Shown here piece after piece: positions 61,965 to 64,000 of a stretch of 64,000 nucleotides of DNA. A program made the position numbers and the translations under genes. Position 1 is the stretch's first letter. Every line of letters starts with the position of its first letter. The notes under the pieces were generated by a model. That model saw only the letters and a program-made list of their open reading frames with translations. It made no database searches and was not told the DNA's origin. The DNA lies in contig CALSRT010000005.1 in the NCBI GenBank assembly GCA_943788825.1, positions 1 through 64,000 on the forward strand, in the 5' to 3' direction. This DNA is from UBA4582 sp002389265 (GTDB lineage Bacteria; Pseudomonadota; Gammaproteobacteria; Pseudomonadales; Azotimanducaceae).

Positions 61965-62813
61965 ACCTACCTCGACCAACTGCAACAGATACTAGATACA
62001 GGCATCAAACGTGGCGATCGCACCGGTGTCGGTACCTTGTCGAATTTTGGCCTGCAAGGCAGATACCATCTGCCTTCGGGCTTTCCGGCGGTGACGACTA
62101 AAAAACTGGTGTGGAAGTCCATGGTGTCTGAACTGCTCTGGTTCATCAGCGGTTCAGGCAACATCAACGATCTGAAGCACATCTACCCCCACAACAAACT
62201 CTGGGACCTCAATTATGCGGACTACCTCAAGCGTCACGGCGTCTCTGATCTAACAGACGTTGCTGCCGATGGCGACATGGGGCGGGTATACGGTCAGCAA
62301 TGGCGACACTGGCGAACGAGTGACGGGCGCGAGGTTGATCAACTGCAGGAAGCCATCGATCTGATCCGCCATAACCCAGAGTCTAGACGCATCATCGTCA
62401 ACGCTTGGAATCCTGGCGAGGCTAACCCTGAGGACGTCGCACTGCCACCGTGCCATGCGTTCTTCCAGTTTTATGTGGCTGACGGCAAGCTGTCGCTGCT
62501 AATGTACCAGCGCTCGGCAGATATGTTTCTAGGTGTCCCCTTGAATATTGCCAGTTATTCACTGCTACTGCACATGGTCGCGAAGATCACTGGATTGCAG
62601 GCCTGGGACTTTATCCATACCATCGCCGATGGTCATATCTACCTGGATGCGGTACCGCAGTGCCAGCAACAATTGGCGCGAACGCCCTTCCCATTGCCGA
62701 CCCTTGAGATCACAGATCGCGGCCAAACCCATATTGATGACTTTGAGATGACGGACTTCCATCTGAAAGATTATCAATGCCACGAGGCGATTCAAGCAAA
62801 AATGGCCGTCTAG
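61959..62813 (+). CDS. thyA: Thymidylate synthase
   Basis: 284 residues from ATG 61959 (MKTYLDQLQQILDTG), which gives the normal ThyA N terminus; in-frame ATGs at 61905 and 61941 come from an 18-bp repeat and could yield a 302-residue form. DRTGVGTLS is the phosphate loop, the catalytic Cys is in ALPPCHAFFQFYV near 164, QRSADMFLGVPLNIASY follows, and the end is CHEAIQAKMAV. It methylates dUMP to dTMP with methylene-tetrahydrofolate. Next to nrdJab, so nucleotide-precursor genes are clustered; folA is not here. Confidence 0.96.
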   Translation: MKTYLDQLQQILDTGIKRGDRTGVGTLSNFGLQGRYHLPSGFPAVTTKKLVWKSMVSELLWFISGSGNINDLKHIYPHNKLWDLNYADYLKRHGVSDLTDVAADGDMGRVYGQQWRHWRTSDGREVDQLQEAIDLIRHNPESRRIIVNAWNPGEANPEDVALPPCHAFFQFYVADGKLSLLMYQRSADMFLGVPLNIASYSLLLHMVAKITGLQAWDFIHTIADGHIYLDAVPQCQQQLARTPFPLPTLEITDRGQTHIDDFEMTDFHLKDYQCHEAIQAKMAV

Positions 62814-62838
62814 CCCTGCGGCCACTATTGCACTGCTC

Positions 62839-62910
62839 GTTTAACTCCTTGCTCAACTTCTTGCTCAACTCCTTATTCAACTCCTTACTCAACTCCTTAC
62901 TCAACTCCGG
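62839..62910. repeat. 12-bp tandem repeat after thyA
   Basis: Six consecutive 12-bp units of consensus ACTCAACTCCTT from 62839 to 62910, starting 26 bp after the thyA stop. Both strands are open through it (LLNSLLNS on plus, ELSKELSK on minus), but no gene model is supported. The rest of 62814-63149 shows nothing else that I recognise. Confidence 0.85.
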
Positions 62911-63149
62911 CGTCTCGCTCGGCGACTCAATCAAACGACACAATAACCGCCCCGCTAGTGGGCGTCAGTCTTGCCGGCACATGGCTAAGATATTCATTGA
63001 TCCGGCCCCAGGTAGCACTACGGCTTTGTTAGCGTAGAATGCCTACGCGATGACATCATAATGGCGCTTTCAAACAGTTTGTCAGAACGACCAGCAAGGC
63101 GCCCAACATCCAAAGGGACTGACCAACAACGCTAAACACGAGATGAATC

Positions 63150-63890
63150 ATGGATGAATCAAACCTCGCGGTAGAACACCAGCCAGATCAGATCAGCCTT
63201 CGCCTCGATCGAGCCAATCAACAACGTCCCGTCGCGGACGCGGTCCTTGGTGGTATTGATGGCTGCGTGACAACCTTCGCCATCGTCTCCGGCTCAGTGG
63301 GCGCCGGCTTACCCGGGTCAGTGGCTCTGATCTTGGGTATCGCAAACCTTATCGCCGACGGCTTTAGCATGGCGATTAGCAACTATGAGGCCGTCAAGGC
63401 CGACGTGGACTACTATGATCATCTTGAACAAATGGAGCACGCCCATATTGCGCTGATTCCTGCCGGCGAGTCGGAAGAGGTTCGGCAGATTTTTGCCCGC
63501 AAAGGGTTTAATGGCGAGACGCTCGAGCAAATCGTTGAGACGATTACCAAGGATCGCGGCCTCTGGGTAAAAACCATGCTGCAGGAAGAGCATGGTATGG
63601 CCGACCAGTTACGCTCGCCGATCAGGTCAGCACTGATCACCTTTGCCAGCTTTCTGTTCGCTGGGTTGGTACCCTTGGCACCCTTCTTCTTCGCCCTGAC
63701 GCTGACGACGCAATTCTTTGCCAGCACCCTGCTCGCCGCGACCGTATTCTTCGTTATAGGGATGGCCAAGAGCCGAGTGATCAACAAGCCAATGTTGCGC
63801 TCAGGCCTGTCGACGTTAGCCACTGGCGGCACCGCAGCTGGACTGGCCTTCTTAACCGGTTACTTGCTGCGAGAAGCCTTTGGGTTGTAA
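63150..63890 (+). CDS. VIT1/CCC1-family membrane transporter
   Basis: 246 residues. ADAVLGGIDGCVTTFAIVSG near residue 30 is the VIT1/CCC1 signature in TM1, and IANLIADGFSMAISNYEAVK completes the metal-binding helix pair. A central soluble loop (residues ~95-155) is rich in Glu, and three C-terminal TM segments follow (SALITFASFLFAGLVPLAPF, LLAATVFFVIGMAKS, LSTLATGGTAAGLAFLTGYL). The family moves Fe2+ or Mn2+. The start region carries GATGAATCA twice, 11 bp apart, so an out-of-frame ATG lies at 63143. Confidence 0.88.
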   Translation: MDESNLAVEHQPDQISLRLDRANQQRPVADAVLGGIDGCVTTFAIVSGSVGAGLPGSVALILGIANLIADGFSMAISNYEAVKADVDYYDHLEQMEHAHIALIPAGESEEVRQIFARKGFNGETLEQIVETITKDRGLWVKTMLQEEHGMADQLRSPIRSALITFASFLFAGLVPLAPFFFALTLTTQFFASTLLAATVFFVIGMAKSRVINKPMLRSGLSTLATGGTAAGLAFLTGYLLREAFGL

Positions 63891-63895
63891 GCCGC

Positions 63896-64000
63896 CTAGC
63901 TCTGCTCCAGCGCTTCCCAACGCGCCATAAGGATGTCCATTTCTGCTTCTTTCTCGGCGACGCTAGCGTACAGTAAATCCTGGTCGGCAGCGCTAGCTTG
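63896..64000 (-). CDS. C-terminal end of an Uup-like ABC-F ATPase (partial)
   Basis: The last 34 codons of a minus-strand gene that continues beyond the window; stop TAG at 63898-63896. The visible end, EKEAEMDILMARWEALEQS, is the charged coiled coil that closes Uup/ABC-F proteins. Without the ATPase domains this is a family guess. It is convergent with the VIT1 gene, whose stop is 5 bp away. Confidence 0.5.
   Translation of the reverse strand, partial: QASAADQDLLYASVAEKEAEMDILMARWEALEQS

Noticed and set aside
62777..63037. 86-residue ORF after thyA
   Set aside because: It starts inside thyA in another frame and its body is simply the 12-bp repeat translated.

Overview
This window looks like chromosome from a free-living, probably marine or aquatic gammaproteobacterium. 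The inference rests on gene content: a class II ribonucleotide reductase split into NrdJa and NrdJb as in pseudomonads, HemH, several acyl-CoA synthetases, RND and ABC exporters, and families of Fe(II)/2-oxoglutarate dioxygenases. No rRNA or other lineage marker is present, so the assignment is tentative. Most genes are ordinary metabolism and transport. The left 10.9 kb is the accessory part.

Layout: (1) 1-1111, a HEAT-repeat protein that may be cut by the window edge. (2) 1112-4411, a graveyard of mobile-element debris: an IS3-type OrfA stub, full and partial copies of a ~150-bp element with GGGGTCGGGGTAAAATTTACATTT ends, a DUF3987-like fragment, and a TPR lipoprotein gene broken by one base. 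(3) 4412-10255, a 1947-residue DUF4011/SF1 helicase/Vsr-like nuclease/DUF3320 protein, a probable single-gene phage-defence system, bordered on its far side by another element end and a tRNA-Arg(UCG)-like sequence with an unpaired acceptor stem. (4) 10879-18667, a tctCBA tripartite tricarboxylate transporter divergent from a shikimate dehydrogenase-like gene and an ASCH-like gene, then a two-subunit molybdenum hydroxylase. (5) 18720-23891, an RND pump operon and a divergent TetR regulator with a palindrome over the pump promoter. (6) 24136-31051, acyl-CoA synthetase, M20 deacylase, a frameshifted PhyH dioxygenase, SulP transporter and an alpha/beta hydrolase. (7) 31251-41551, an AttH-type ABC cassette, a decayed amidohydrolase, an EthD-like protein, two TauD/TfdA dioxygenases, PhyH-gluconokinase, and an esterase. 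(8) 41557-55147, an MsbA-like ABC exporter, ferrochelatase, acyl-CoA synthetase, a fused NDH2-like/SelD protein, an HSL esterase, a heterodimeric ABC exporter and a split spermidine synthase-like pair. (9) 55269-64000, acyl-CoA synthetase, PilZ-like protein, SDR, nrdJab, thyA, a VIT1-type transporter and the end of an Uup-like ABC-F gene.

The most unusual property is not a gene. At about ten places, different short tandem repeats (unit 11-19 bp, 2-8 copies) sit at gene boundaries and often include the start or stop codon: 18662, 24048, 31122, 55162, 55246, 57067, 61789, 61893, 62839, 63142, plus 3811 in the debris zone. The units are unrelated in sequence, so this looks like a recurrent duplication process rather than one repeat family. 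At the PilZ-like gene the repeats form a chain of five-codon ORFs, each stopping on the next ATG. At thyA the unit is 18 bp and adds in-frame start codons.

The nrdJ upstream region carries two NrdR-box-like sites exactly 32 bp apart, and then a cluster of mutually exclusive hairpins in a long leader. Three genes (TPR lipoprotein, PhyH, amidohydrolase) contain frame breaks; the first two would be repaired by a one-base change, so sequencing error must be excluded before they are called pseudogenes.
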